DNA of 64,000 nucleotides, from the NCBI RefSeq assembly GCF_000429165.1, contig NZ_AUBI01000002.1, positions 1 to 64,000 of the forward strand. The letters run 5' to 3'. Of this stretch, positions 25,330 to 35,074 are shown piece after piece (within the stretch, counting starts at the first letter, position 1; every line of letters starts with the position of its first letter). Both the position numbers and the translations under genes were made by a program. The notes below the pieces were generated by a model. The model had not been told where the DNA came from and made no database searches. It saw only the letters and a list, made by a program, of their open reading frames with translations. The DNA comes from Acetobacter nitrogenifigens DSM 23921 = NBRC 105050. GTDB lineage: Bacteria; Pseudomonadota; Alphaproteobacteria; Acetobacterales; Acetobacteraceae.

Positions 25330-26633
25330 CGCGCGACCTGCGTAATCGTCGCGCCATCAGTCGATCGCTCACCCAGGAAAACACCAAGAGCAACAACAAC
25401 CAAAGCCAGCAACGACAAGCCGAACGCGACGCCGCTGACGATCTGCAGCGCCCCTCCAGCATGCGAAACCGCTAGACTACCCAGAATGGACCCCGCAAAC
25501 ATAAACAGAAACTGGAATCGCGCGGCGACGGCAGGGTACCAACGCCCGGCGCTATCGAGCCAACCGTAAAAGGCCCCGAATAACGCCAGAGCGGATGCGC
25601 TCAGCACGGCGGCATGAACGCTGTCACCCTCGGCCACACCAACCGTCCAGCCCGAAAGCAGCACGACGAAGAAACCGGACGTCCATAACAGCGGCACGCC
25701 CCCGCGCCCCGCGAAGGAGACGGCCCGTCGCCATAAACGCGACATCCAAAGGGCGCCAAACGTGAGCGAACACAGCGCCGCCAACCCTATCTCGAAAGAC
25801 ACGACCGGAACCAACGTCTGATGGGCCATCATCGCATGAGCCCAAATTACCGGCCCGCCGACGCCTGCCGCCACCACCACAGCGCGCCCGACATTGCTTT
25901 CCAGGGCAGAAACTCCCGGATCATCGTCCTGACCTGCAGCAGGCTCGAACGCACGTGACGCCAGACCAAGCGCCGCAACGAGCACGATAATCATAGCCGG
26001 CGTCTCAAAAGACGTCAGCACATCCGGCGCTGACGCTCCGGACACCAGCGTTCGGGTCAAGCCTGCAGCCAGCACCGGCACCGAGAACAACAGCCCGGCC
26101 GCCGCCGCGACCTGCGTCCATAAAAACAGGGAGAAACGGTGCGCCGAACGGCGCTCACCGGAAACGACAGATGTCCGGCTATCCAGAATTCTGCTGAGAA
26201 CGGACGTCGCCATCACGACGGCTCCCAGACACCACACGGGCCCGCCCCACACGCTCATCGCCGCCCCTGCCGCACCAAAAAACAGCAGCAGACTGGCGAT
26301 CATCAACACGAGCGACAGCGATAAAAGCCGGGCACAGATCGCGCTGGCGCCAACACCGCGCCGCAGCTCCGCCGGAGCCAAAAGCGCTCCGAAACCGCCC
26401 AGCAACGCAGGCAACGCAACATACAGCACCATCGCGATCGAATGCGCCTGACCGGCCTTCTTCGCGAGATCGGAGGGCAGAAAGCCGAATTGCGATGCGA
26501 GCGCCGCCGTCCCGGCCGCAGCTCCGACCACGCAGGAGAACACTACATATCCAACGGCAGATCGAGGAGGTGAAGACCGTTCAGCGGTCAGCCCGGACAT
26601 CGAACGGGACGAAGCGTCTACTGTTTCAGACAT
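25326..26633 (-). CDS. Degenerate haem-copper oxidase subunit I-like membrane protein
   Basis: 435 residues, about 12 membrane helices. Several stretches line up with cytochrome c oxidase subunit I: AHSIAMVLYVALPALLGGFG matches helix II and keeps its haem His; FLWTQVAAAAGLLFSVPVLA matches the helix V-like motif; GPVIWAHAMMAHQTLVP recalls the WAHHMF helix but keeps only one His of the pair. The HPEVY motif and the HFHY haem/copper ligands of helix X are missing. It therefore cannot form a normal binuclear centre and is unlikely to reduce oxygen. It may assist haem handling with CtaB or be a decaying remnant. Confidence 0.7.
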   Translation of the reverse strand: MSETVDASSRSMSGLTAERSSPPRSAVGYVVFSCVVGAAAGTAALASQFGFLPSDLAKKAGQAHSIAMVLYVALPALLGGFGALLAPAELRRGVGASAICARLLSLSLVLMIASLLLFFGAAGAAMSVWGGPVWCLGAVVMATSVLSRILDSRTSVVSGERRSAHRFSLFLWTQVAAAAGLLFSVPVLAAGLTRTLVSGASAPDVLTSFETPAMIIVLVAALGLASRAFEPAAGQDDDPGVSALESNVGRAVVVAAGVGGPVIWAHAMMAHQTLVPVVSFEIGLAALCSLTFGALWMSRLWRRAVSFAGRGGVPLLWTSGFFVVLLSGWTVGVAEGDSVHAAVLSASALALFGAFYGWLDSAGRWYPAVAARFQFLFMFAGSILGSLAVSHAGGALQIVSGVAFGLSLLALVVVALGVFLGERSTDGATITQVAR

Positions 26634-26846
26634 GGCGCCGAGAGTCTCTCCACCTCCGACGATACGCCTCCTGAACCGCCACCCACGTCTGCTCGACGAA
26701 GCGGCGCGGCGTCATCGTATCTATTTCATCAACCTTAACGGGATTTCACGTCGCCATGAAGCCCGTTGGCGGCGCCAGCGGGACAGACCTGCATCACCGA
26801 CATTGCACCCACGCACACGCCAAACCCAACAAACCGATGCGTAGCG
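26634..26846. other. Spacer
   Basis: About 210 bases between the oxidase-like gene and pmtA. The promoter of the ctaB operon should lie here, but no clear -35/-10 pair is visible. Confidence 0.3.
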
Positions 26847-27578
26847 TCAGGCGTCTTCAGACTGCGGCGCGGTGACCTGTTCGTGCTTTAGCGTCACCAG
26901 TGTAAAAATCCCCGCCGGCGGAACAGCTTCAATCCGGGCGCGGCGTATGTCTTCGGGCGGCAGCAACGCCTCCATGGCGAAATCAGGATGCCAGCCCAGA
27001 GAGTGAGACGCGCGCGCCATGCCGCGCTCGACCGCGCCGCGCAGACCATTCGGCGCAAGAAAATGATTTACAAACAGAATATGACCGCCAGGCCGAACAA
27101 CGCGCTTCAGTTCTTTCAGCAACCGGCGCGGATGCGGAACGACCGAAGCGACGAACATTGCGACAGCGATGTCGAACGAAGCATCCGGAAAGCGCGTGTC
27201 CTCCGCGTCCATCTCCAGAAGCATTTCGACGTTGTTCAGGCGTTCGCGGCGAACCCGCTCTCTCGCGCGGGCCAGCATGTCGGAGGACAGGTCTATCCCC
27301 GTGATCCGCTTACCCGGCACGTAATGCGGCAGCGCAAGCCCTGTGCCTACGCCAACCTCAAGCACGCGCTCGCCCGGCAGGGCATTGACGGCGGCCACGG
27401 CGCGGCGGCGACCAAACGCGGAAACCCCACCAAACACGGCGTCATAGACTGAAGCCCAGCGCTTATAGGCGGCCTTAACCGCGTCGGCGTCGAGGGCGAC
27501 CTTGGGTCCATGAGACTCGGGTATCGAAGAGGCCACTTCCACCGACTCGGCGCGGACGCCTTGCAAGACTTCGCTCAT
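26847..27578 (-). CDS. pmtA: Phosphatidylethanolamine N-methyltransferase (Rhodobacter-type PmtA)
   Basis: The 243-residue class I methyltransferase has SAM motif I VLEVGVGTGLALPHY, the ribose-binding acid in TGIDLSSDML, motif II FDIAVAMFVASVVPHP, and VVRPGGHILFVNHF. The line YKRWASVYDAVFGGVSAFGR near residue 39 is a hallmark of the PmtA group that makes phosphatidylcholine by three methylations of phosphatidylethanolamine. A ubiquinone/menaquinone methyltransferase is less likely because of that start. It acts at the inner membrane surface. Phosphatidylcholine is a major lipid in Acetobacter. Confidence 0.8.
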   Translation of the reverse strand: MSEVLQGVRAESVEVASSIPESHGPKVALDADAVKAAYKRWASVYDAVFGGVSAFGRRRAVAAVNALPGERVLEVGVGTGLALPHYVPGKRITGIDLSSDMLARARERVRRERLNNVEMLLEMDAEDTRFPDASFDIAVAMFVASVVPHPRRLLKELKRVVRPGGHILFVNHFLAPNGLRGAVERGMARASHSLGWHPDFAMEALLPPEDIRRARIEAVPPAGIFTLVTLKHEQVTAPQSEDA

Positions 27579-27742
27579 GCCCCCTATCTGCCCGCCACCG
27601 CGAAGTTCTACAAGAGGCCGCGTATCGTTACACTTCGTCGGACGCTTGCAAACGTGACGACCGACCTACAGCATAATGGAAGCCCCCGCGCTGGACCGGA
27701 ACACGGACCTGAGCGAAACAGCCCGGAAACGCGAGGACACTC

Positions 27743-27940
27743 ATGCTGCAAATCGTTTTGCCCCTCCTGTGCGTCATCATCTGGGGCGGAATGTTCGCTT
27801 ACTACTTCCGCCAACAGTTGTGGGATTTGAGGGACCGTTTCGACAACCGTTTCGGCTCAGACAAACCCAAGGGGGCCGTGCCTGAAACAGAGCACACCGC
27901 AGCACAGCCAGAGCCTCCGGCCAGGCCGGACGGCGCCTGA
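27743..27940 (+). CDS. Small membrane-anchored protein, hypothetical
   Basis: A 65-residue product with one helix at the start (LQIVLPLLCVIIWGGMFAYY) followed by a charged tail with acidic and Pro-rich residues. GAGGA lies six bases before the ATG. It converges on gshB with seven bases between the stop codons. It could be a small regulatory or assembly protein. No family recognised. Confidence 0.55.
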   Translation: MLQIVLPLLCVIIWGGMFAYYFRQQLWDLRDRFDNRFGSDKPKGAVPETEHTAAQPEPPARPDGA

Positions 27941-27947
27941 GCCCGTG

Positions 27948-28943
27948 TCAACCCGCTGACAGGCGGGCCTCGATGCAATCCCAAAGAAGCCCCGCCGGGT
28001 TGACGCCGTCAAACCGGGCCAACTCCTGCAGGCCCGTCGGCGACGTAACGTTGATCTCTGTCAGCCAGTCGCCAATCACGTCGATGCCGACGAAGACCAG
28101 CCCCTTCTCCCGGAGCATCGGGCCGATCGCCTCACATATTTCACGGTCACGCGGGGTCAGGTCGACCTTCTGGGCAACGCCGCCTACATGCATGTTGGAC
28201 CGCGCCTCGCCTTCCGCCGGAACGCGATTGATGGCGCCAATTGGCTTCCCATCCGCCAGAATGATTCGCTTGTCGCCAGCCCGCACAGCCGGTTCGTAAC
28301 GCTGGATCATCAGCGGCTCGCGGGAGCGGGCGAAATGCATTTCCAGCAAGGCGTTGAGATTCTGGTCGTCTTCGCGAATGCGGAAAACGCCGCTACCTCC
28401 GTTGCCGAACAGCGGCTTGACGATGATGTCCCGCCATCTGGCGCGAAACGCACGAATTTCAGCCACATCCCACGTGACAAGCGTCGGCGGCATCAATTCC
28501 GGATAGTGCGTGACCAGCAGCTTCTCTGGTGAGTCGCGCACCGACCGGGGATCGTTCACGACCAGCGCACGTCCGGGGCCGGTTCCGTGAATATGCTCGA
28601 GCAGATGCGTCGCCGTGATGTACGCCATGTCAAATGGCGGATCCTGACGCATCAGGATCACGTCCATGTCGCCCAGATCGCGACGGACAGCGGCGCCAAA
28701 GCGCGCGTGATCGCCCTTTTCCCGCTGCACGGTGACCGGCCGCACGCTGGCTGTGACGCGGCTCGTCCGACCACGTCCGGGGGTATGGGCGCCTTCCGTC
28801 AGCGCAAGCGACTCAACGCCGTAGACGAACAGGTTATAGCCTCGGGCTTGCGCCTCAAGCATCAGGGCGAACGTCGAATCGCCGTTGATGTCGATCCCCT
28901 CCAGGGGGTCCATCTGCACCCCGACGTCAAGCTTACGGGCCAT
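27948..28943 (-). CDS. gshB: Glutathione synthetase
   Basis: The 331-residue ATP-grasp enzyme joins gamma-glutamylcysteine with glycine. The N-terminal GSH-S_N domain reads [20 protein letters not shown] and [19 protein letters not shown]. The ATP-grasp domain follows: [14 protein letters not shown], then [17 protein letters not shown] with the glycine-rich loop, and [20 protein letters not shown]. The end [20 protein letters not shown] provides magnesium ligands. Length is near the family norm of 315-330. It sits alone, without gshA nearby. Confidence 0.93.
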   Translation of the reverse strand: MARKLDVGVQMDPLEGIDINGDSTFALMLEAQARGYNLFVYGVESLALTEGAHTPGRGRTSRVTASVRPVTVQREKGDHARFGAAVRRDLGDMDVILMRQDPPFDMAYITATHLLEHIHGTGPGRALVVNDPRSVRDSPEKLLVTHYPELMPPTLVTWDVAEIRAFRARWRDIIVKPLFGNGGSGVFRIREDDQNLNALLEMHFARSREPLMIQRYEPAVRAGDKRIILADGKPIGAINRVPAEGEARSNMHVGGVAQKVDLTPRDREICEAIGPMLREKGLVFVGIDVIGDWLTEINVTSPTGLQELARFDGVNPAGLLWDCIEARLSAG

Positions 28944-29008
28944 AGCCGAATTCCCTCCATTGAGCGGGCGACACTAGAACAGTTTCATCGCGCCGAAAAC
29001 GCTCAGCC

Positions 29009-29518
29009 CTACGGCGACGGGTAGGAAATCTCCAGCAGTTCCAGTCGCTCCGGCCCGCGCGGCGTGTTCAGAACCACCTCATCCCCGACGCCATGACCAA
29101 GCAACGCACGCGCGACCGGCGCCAGCAGACTGACCTGCCCCTGAGAAGAATCCGCCTCATCGGCGCCGACGATAGTCACGGTGGTTTCCCGATCGCTCTC
29201 ATCGACATACAGCACCGTGGCGCCGAAAAACACGCGATCCCGCCTGGTCTGGGCCGCAGGATCGACCGCAATGGCGTTTTCGACACGCTGCGTGAGAAAC
29301 CGAATGCGCCTGTCAATCTCACGAAGCCGCTTCTTGCCGTAGATATAGTCGCCGTTCTCGGAGCGATCGCCGTTGCCTGCCGCCCACGACACGATTTCGA
29401 CCACGGACGGACGCTCCTGCTTTAACAGACGCGTGAGTTCCACCCGCATCGTCTGCAAGCCATCCGGCGTCACGTAGCGCGCAAGTTCGGCGCCAACGTC
29501 GGGCGTTGCGGCAGTCAT
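29009..29518 (-). CDS. greB: Transcription elongation factor GreB
   Basis: The 169-residue GreA/GreB family protein has an N-terminal coiled coil with YVTPDGLQTMRVELTRLLKQ and the tip region NGDRSENGDYIYGKKRLREI, whose acidic residues stimulate cleavage by RNA polymerase. YIYGKKRLREIDRRIRFL is typical of GreB rather than GreA. The C-terminal FKBP-like domain reads VTIVGADEADSSQGQVSLLA. It rescues backtracked polymerase. It follows motA by 31 bases and may share that transcript. Confidence 0.9.
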   Translation of the reverse strand: MTAATPDVGAELARYVTPDGLQTMRVELTRLLKQERPSVVEIVSWAAGNGDRSENGDYIYGKKRLREIDRRIRFLTQRVENAIAVDPAAQTRRDRVFFGATVLYVDESDRETTVTIVGADEADSSQGQVSLLAPVARALLGHGVGDEVVLNTPRGPERLELLEISYPSP

Positions 29519-29549
29519 ATGCCCAGGTTTCTCACATCAATGCCTGACG

Positions 29550-30416
29550 TCAGCCGATCGCCTGCTCGCTGATCGCCGTGTCCATCTCCAGAAAGCTGGG
29601 CATGTAATGCACGGGAATGTCCTTTCTACCGATCTCGACACTGACCTGCGGGGCGTTGCCCTGAAGATGAGCCACGAATACCACGCGAATGAGATCGTAG
29701 TAACTAGCCTCTTCTTCGACGACGCTGCGCATACGCGTCGCGATTGGTCCCACGATCCCATAAGCCAGCAGCACGCCGAGAAAAGTTCCGACCAGCGCGC
29801 CTGCAATCATTTCGCCAAGCACTTCTGGCGGCTTGGTGATCGAACCCATCGTCTTGATCACGCCCAATACCGCGGCGACAATGCCCAGAGCAGGCAACGC
29901 GTCAGCGAGCTGCTGCATGCCATGCGAAATATGCATTTCTTCTTTCAGGTTTTTCGCCAGCTCACGCGTCATGACGTCGTCGACTTGAAACGCGTCGTCC
30001 ATATTCATGCTCATCATCCGCAGATAATCGCAGATCATGTCGCGTGCGCGTTCATTGTCACGAATCTTGGGATAGGCAGCGAAAGCAGTGCTCTCTGTCG
30101 GCGTTTCGATGTGACTTTCCAGCGCCATCAGACCCTGCGACTGCGCCAGACGCGTGAAGAAGAACAGCAAGCCGAGCAAATCCATATAGTCGCGCTTGCC
30201 ATAGCTCGGCCCTTTCAGCGCGGATTTGAATGCGGCGGGCACATGCTTCAGATCACCCATGGAATTGGCCATGATGAACGTGCCAATTCCGGCGCCAAGA
30301 ATTGTAAGCAGTTCGAAAGGCATCGACGCCAGAAGCGGCGCGATGGCCCCTCCCGACGCCACAAACGATCCGAACACGCACAGCAGCAGAAAAACGAGGC
30401 CGCCGATTACCAGCAT
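29550..30416 (-). CDS. motA: Flagellar motor stator protein MotA
   Basis: The 288-residue protein has four helices, two at each end of a cytoplasmic loop. The start MLVIGGLVFLLLCVFGSFVA is typical. The end carries the proton-channel prolines in GSITKPPEVLGEMIAGALVG, and the loop has the charged residues that press on FliG. With MotB it forms the proton-driven stator. motA lies downstream of motB here, the reverse of the order in Escherichia coli, with 55 bases between them. Confidence 0.93.
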   Translation of the reverse strand: MLVIGGLVFLLLCVFGSFVASGGAIAPLLASMPFELLTILGAGIGTFIMANSMGDLKHVPAAFKSALKGPSYGKRDYMDLLGLLFFFTRLAQSQGLMALESHIETPTESTAFAAYPKIRDNERARDMICDYLRMMSMNMDDAFQVDDVMTRELAKNLKEEMHISHGMQQLADALPALGIVAAVLGVIKTMGSITKPPEVLGEMIAGALVGTFLGVLLAYGIVGPIATRMRSVVEEEASYYDLIRVVFVAHLQGNAPQVSVEIGRKDIPVHYMPSFLEMDTAISEQAIG

Positions 30417-30471
30417 TTACTAAAATCCCACTCTTGAACGCCGTTACGGTTTGAAGAAGAAACCATTCGGA

Positions 30472-31680
30472 TCATTTGACGGCGTCCACGCCAGAGGACG
30501 CCGTCGACGCGCCTGCGCTTTCCAGCGCCGGATGATCGCGATGGAGGACAAGCACCACGCGACGATTTTCCGGCGCGCCAGGATCGTCGGGGCGCGCAAG
30601 ATCATGGTCTCCGACGCCAACCACCTCTCTGAGCCTCTGGTCCGGGAACCCATTGTCCGTCAGAATTTGCCGCGCCGAGTCCGCCCGCACGCCGGACAAT
30701 GTCCAGTTCGACATCTTGCGTCCGCGGTAGAGCGCGCCATCCGCATATCCATAAACAGAGAGTTTCTCCGGCAGAGCCGTCAGATACGGGGCGATGACAC
30801 GCAACAGAGCGACCGCGCGGTCGGTCAACCGCGCCGAGCCGTTGTCGAACATCGATTTGCGATCAGATTCACTCAGTTCGATCTTCAACCCCGCTGGAAT
30901 CACGGCGACGGCGACCTGTCCCGCATCCGCGGCCACCGTCGACGTCCGGGCAAGCACCCGCTTTAATTGATCCGCCCCAGCCTCCAGAGCCGCCTGCTCC
31001 GCTCTCGCCGCATCCGCCTCCCCAACCGCAATCGACGGTCCTGCCTGATCGCCGCCAACTGGCACGATGCGCGGAATCGCTGGTGGCGCGAGTGTCTGGC
31101 GGCCCAGACTGCGGTCCGGGAAAGATGGTTGCGGCGCGACTATAGCTCCGCGCTCCTCATGCGCAGGGCCGGAGCCTGCGTCGCTACGGCCGGGAACAGC
31201 TCCAGGTTCGGGCCCGAATCCTCCGACGCGCCCGGGTTCGGACACTGCGATCACGCCAAGCGATTTACTCGCCGCAGCACGAAGACTTGCTACGCCCGCC
31301 GCACCGGATGCACTGGCGCTTCCGGCACTCGCCGCGCTTCCTGCGCTTCGGCTTTCAGCGCTTGTCGCCGTCTGCTTGTTGTCAGATGAGGAGGCGTTTG
31401 TCGGGGTGTCCTGCGGCTGAACCTGCAAGGCGGGCGAGCCGCTATTGGCCATCGGGTTGAAGAAATTGGCGATGCCACGACGCCGCTGTTCGGTCGTGGC
31501 GTTGATCAGCCACATGACAAGGAAGAACGCCATCATCGCGGTCACGAAATCGGCGTAGGCGATCTTCCACGCACCGCCGTGGTGTCCGGCGCCCCCGCCG
31601 CCGCCGCGACGCACGATGATCGTCGGCCCCTTGTTATGTCCGTTCCGTTTCGCCATCCGCTCCCACGCCTCCGCCGACAT
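30472..31680 (-). CDS. motB: Flagellar motor stator protein MotB
   Basis: The 402-residue protein has a basic, glycine-rich start and one helix carrying the channel Asp (AYADFVTAMMAFFLVMWLIN). A long Ser/Ala-rich linker of about 200 residues follows, and then a C-terminal OmpA-like peptidoglycan-binding domain (LSVYGYADGALYRGRKMSNW, and PGAPENRRVVLVLHR). It anchors the stator to the cell wall. The linker is longer than in enterobacterial MotB (about 308 residues). It is the first gene of the motB-motA pair. Confidence 0.92.
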   Translation of the reverse strand: MSAEAWERMAKRNGHNKGPTIIVRRGGGGGAGHHGGAWKIAYADFVTAMMAFFLVMWLINATTEQRRRGIANFFNPMANSGSPALQVQPQDTPTNASSSDNKQTATSAESRSAGSAASAGSASASGAAGVASLRAAASKSLGVIAVSEPGRVGGFGPEPGAVPGRSDAGSGPAHEERGAIVAPQPSFPDRSLGRQTLAPPAIPRIVPVGGDQAGPSIAVGEADAARAEQAALEAGADQLKRVLARTSTVAADAGQVAVAVIPAGLKIELSESDRKSMFDNGSARLTDRAVALLRVIAPYLTALPEKLSVYGYADGALYRGRKMSNWTLSGVRADSARQILTDNGFPDQRLREVVGVGDHDLARPDDPGAPENRRVVLVLHRDHPALESAGASTASSGVDAVK

Positions 31681-31706
31681 GCTGGCTGGCGCAGCTTAAG
31701 GGCGAC

Positions 31707-33152
31707 TTAACGGGCGGGCGGAAGGCGGTAGAAATCCTCCTGCGAACATGACAGACGGTAAAGAACGTAGCGTTCAGCCTCGACGCCGCGTCGGGCGCGG
31801 ATCACCGTCACCACCGTTTCCGCCCCGCGCATCCACCCCGCGTTCCCGGGCGGATCACGACGAGCGTTATGCAGCAGATAACCATCGCCCGCGCATGCGA
31901 CAGGGTGAAGACCAAAATATGTCCAGCGCTCGTCCGCCCCCGCTACGACGCGTCCCGGAAGACGCAACGCAAGTTCCGAAGCCAGCCCGTAATCGTCGGC
32001 GGCGACGAAAGCCGCGCCTGCCGTCCGCGCATCGACGTCCTGCACGAAAGCAGGCCACCCGCCACCCTGCCGCAACGCGACGTCGAGATGGCGCCCCAGG
32101 GGAAACACTGAAGTCAGCGCCTGAAGGATCACCAGCACGCTTAACGCTACGCCCGTGAACGCGGCGACGAACCGCCAGCGGACATCGACCCGGGCGGCCA
32201 ACACGGCGAAAACGGGATATATGATGACCGGCCAGTTCGCCTGCACCCGATCGCCAAGCGCGTGCTGCGCAAACACCGCCAGCGGGACGCCAACCAGGCA
32301 CAGCAGCAGCCTGTCGGCCGCATCGCGCCGACGCGACGCATTCCATACGCCTACGACGAACAGGGCGAAAATCGCAGGCGTCGCAAGGCCGACCTGTCCG
32401 CCGAGCAGTTCCCCCAGAAACTGCGCCGCGCGCGCGGGCCGCCAGTCCGCCGCCCGCCCGCCCTGCCTGACGAAACTCGCCCAGCCATGTGTCGCGTTCC
32501 ACCAAAAGACCGGCGCAGTCAAAACTGCTCCCGTGACGGCCGCCAACCACGGCCATGGCCGCGCAAGCCTGCGTCGTCCCTCTTTCGTGAGCACCAGCCA
32601 CACCGCAAGACCCGCCGCAGGCAGGGCCATCGTGTACTTGCTGTCGAAGCCAAGCCCGACAGCCGCGCCGACGGCGAGCCACCACATCGACGAACCACCT
32701 GATGACACGCGCGCCAGGGCCAACAGAAAGAGCGCCACAAAAAATAGCAGCGGCGTGTCCGGGGTCATCGTCACAGACCCGACGCCCAGCGCCAGAGTCG
32801 CGTTCAGGAGAACGCCCGCCATGATCGCGCGGGCATTCTCCCGCCCGTCTGGCTGCGCGAGGCGAAACAGATCACGCGCCGCAGCGACGATCATGACTGT
32901 GCCGGCCGCCGTCGCCAGCGGAGCCAGCACCCGAATCCCGAAAGCGTTGTCGCCGAAAAGGCCTGTGCCCGCCCGTATCCACAAGGCCACCATCGGCGGA
33001 TGATCGAGATATCCGCCCTGCAGCCCCCGCGACCAGACCCAGTAATAGGCCTCGTCAGGCGTCACCGGCAGCAACGCAGCCACGATGAGGCGCAGCAGGG
33101 TCGCCCCCGCCAGCCAGACCGTAGGCGACCGAACCACCTGATGGACTTTCAC
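31707..33152 (-). CDS. ArnT/GT83-type lipid-linked glycosyltransferase
   Basis: The 481-residue membrane protein has about 11-12 helices. The first periplasmic loop carries the acidic motif typical of GT-C enzymes, PVTPDEAYYWVWSRGLQGGY, then LDHPPMVALWIRAG. Such PMT/ArnT-like proteins use polyprenyl-phosphate sugars to decorate lipid A, glycans or proteins on the outer side of the inner membrane. The neighbouring GT2-GtrA gene would make and flip such a donor, so the pair may form one modification pathway. The acceptor is unknown. Confidence 0.8.
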   Translation of the reverse strand: MKVHQVVRSPTVWLAGATLLRLIVAALLPVTPDEAYYWVWSRGLQGGYLDHPPMVALWIRAGTGLFGDNAFGIRVLAPLATAAGTVMIVAAARDLFRLAQPDGRENARAIMAGVLLNATLALGVGSVTMTPDTPLLFFVALFLLALARVSSGGSSMWWLAVGAAVGLGFDSKYTMALPAAGLAVWLVLTKEGRRRLARPWPWLAAVTGAVLTAPVFWWNATHGWASFVRQGGRAADWRPARAAQFLGELLGGQVGLATPAIFALFVVGVWNASRRRDAADRLLLCLVGVPLAVFAQHALGDRVQANWPVIIYPVFAVLAARVDVRWRFVAAFTGVALSVLVILQALTSVFPLGRHLDVALRQGGGWPAFVQDVDARTAGAAFVAADDYGLASELALRLPGRVVAGADERWTYFGLHPVACAGDGYLLHNARRDPPGNAGWMRGAETVVTVIRARRGVEAERYVLYRLSCSQEDFYRLPPAR

Positions 33153-33198
33153 GGCGACTTCCGGATTCTCGCGCAGTCGGCTTCCGGCCGCGTCGTCG

Positions 33199-34368
33199 TC
33201 ACCTCGGGCGCCATATCAGGGCCGACGACACGGCGTAGTTCCACACGACGCCGATCACTGCGCCCGCAGCGCTCGCCTGCCCCCAGCCATCTCCGCCCGC
33301 GCGGAACAGTTGCGCTATGCCGATATTCGCCCAGGCGCCCACCGAGGAGACCAGGAGAAACGCGATGAAACCGCCATAAAGACGCGGCCCGCGCAGACGA
33401 CGATCACGATAGGTGAACGTGTTGTCGAGCCAGAAATTCGCCAGAATGGCGGCAACGGTGCCTATGGTCTGTGCGACCTCGAAATCCGCGCCCCCGATCC
33501 GCATGACGTTCATGACGATCAGGTTCACCGCGACGCCGATCGCGCCCACGCAGGCGAACGTCAGGAAGCGCACAGGCAACCAGCCACGAAACAGCTTGTC
33601 CAGCAACAGTCCAGCGAACTGCAGCAGGACCAGCACGTCCAGCTTGCTTTCGCCCGCAACCCGCGGGCGGAACACACAGGGTATTTCCTCGACCCGGACC
33701 TTTTCGGGGGCCGACATGATCAGATCCATCAGGATCTTGAAGCCCTGCCCTGACAACCTCGGCGCAATGCGTTGAAACAGCGTCCGGCGCAGCGCGAAAA
33801 AGCCGCTCATCGGGTCTCCGACCTTAACCGGCAACACCATCTGCGCCAGACGGATGCCGCCATCGGACAGGGCGTGGCGCCAGACATTCGCTAAACCGCT
33901 GTTGTCGCCGCCCTCCACGTGGCGGCTTCCGACCGCGATGTCGCAACGCCCTTCAGTCAGGGCGTCAATCAATGCGGGCAATCGCGATTCGTCGTGCTGC
34001 AGGTCCCCGTCCATGACGGCGACGTAGCGGGCTGACGACGACAGCGCCCCTTCGATCACCGCCGAAGACAAACCGCGCCGCCCGATGCGGCTGATTCCGC
34101 GCACGCGCCAGTTCTCTTCGGAAAGAGCCCGGACCTCGTCGATCGTACCGTCGGGCGAATCGTCGTCAACGAACACCACCTCCCAATCGCGCCCTTCCAG
34201 CGCAACGGTCAGCGCGTCCACCAGAGGCCGGACGTTCGCCGCTTCCTTGTAACACGGCACGACGACTGTGATTTCCGGGCCGCCGTGACGCTCCGCGTCC
34301 GTCTCGGTAGCAAAATACGTCCCGTTTTCGCGCCTGGCGGCCTGCGGCGTTACAGTCTCAACCGTCAT
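33199..34368 (-). CDS. Polyprenyl-phosphate glycosyltransferase with GtrA domain
   Basis: The 389-residue protein is a fusion. Residues 30-245 are a GT2 domain of the DPM1/GtrB type, with ITVVVPCYKEAANVRPLVDA, DxD-like EVVFVDDDSPDGT and VAVMDGDLQHDESRLPAL. Residues about 262-389 are four helices of a GtrA-like flippase (VRFLTFACVGAIGVAVNLIV, then FWLDNTFTYRDRR). It is expected to load a sugar onto undecaprenyl phosphate and move it across the membrane for the GT83 enzyme. Its start overlaps the Lrp-type gene by ATGA. Confidence 0.88.
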   Translation of the reverse strand: MTVETVTPQAARRENGTYFATETDAERHGGPEITVVVPCYKEAANVRPLVDALTVALEGRDWEVVFVDDDSPDGTIDEVRALSEENWRVRGISRIGRRGLSSAVIEGALSSSARYVAVMDGDLQHDESRLPALIDALTEGRCDIAVGSRHVEGGDNSGLANVWRHALSDGGIRLAQMVLPVKVGDPMSGFFALRRTLFQRIAPRLSGQGFKILMDLIMSAPEKVRVEEIPCVFRPRVAGESKLDVLVLLQFAGLLLDKLFRGWLPVRFLTFACVGAIGVAVNLIVMNVMRIGGADFEVAQTIGTVAAILANFWLDNTFTYRDRRLRGPRLYGGFIAFLLVSSVGAWANIGIAQLFRAGGDGWGQASAAGAVIGVVWNYAVSSALIWRPR

Positions 34369-34862
34369 GGCGCAGCCTCGTTCAGATCTGCCGGTCTCGC
34401 AGGTTGAGACAGACTGGTGCGAATCGTATGAAGCGTCTGAACGCGCGCGACATGTGGCGCTTCCGTCAGACGGCGCGTCAACCGGTTCTCATGCGCCGTA
34501 TCCCGCGCCACCAGATGAACAAGAAAATCAACGCCGCCACGAAGCATGTGACACTCACAGGCCTCCGGCCATGCGGCGATCATCTCCTCGAACTGTAACA
34601 GGATTGCTTCCTTCTGACTGTCGAGTCCGATCAGGGCGAACATCGTGATCGGCCACCCCAGAGCCTGAGGATCAGTATCGGCGCGATAGCCTCGTATGAC
34701 GCCTTCTTCTTCCAGCCTGCGGACGCGGCGCAGGCATGGCGGCGCCGAGATGCCGACGCGGCGCGCAAGCTCCACGTTCGTCATCCGTCCGTCCGCCTGA
34801 AGTTCGGCCACGATCCGCCGGTCGACCGCATCCAGTTCCGTCACAAGATTCCGCCTTTTCAC
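34365..34862 (-). CDS. Lrp/AsnC-family transcriptional regulator
   Basis: The 165-residue protein has an N-terminal helix-turn-helix (VDRRIVAELQADGRMTNVEL, then RVGISAPPCLRRVRRLEEEG) and a C-terminal RAM ligand-binding domain (FALIGLDSQKEAILLQFEEM). Such regulators respond to amino acids and often form octamers. The gene is divergent from trxB, with about 210 bases between starts, and overlaps the downstream glycosyltransferase. Control of either neighbour is possible. Confidence 0.9.
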   Translation of the reverse strand: MKRRNLVTELDAVDRRIVAELQADGRMTNVELARRVGISAPPCLRRVRRLEEEGVIRGYRADTDPQALGWPITMFALIGLDSQKEAILLQFEEMIAAWPEACECHMLRGGVDFLVHLVARDTAHENRLTRRLTEAPHVARVQTLHTIRTSLSQPARPADLNEAAP

Positions 34863-35074
34863 GCACGGTTTGGCGGCGGGTATAGGACGAACGACGCTGC
34901 TTGCGCAAAGCCGTCCTCATGACCGCGCAAATGACCCGACTGTGACGGCGCGCAAATCTCGCGCGACTTGCCGGGACGTTCTCACAGCGCCATATGCACA
35001 CTCACTGTCACTTCGTCGGCGCCCGGCGGCGTATCCGCCAAGCCGCACGCAGACGCCCATGGATGATCGACCCC

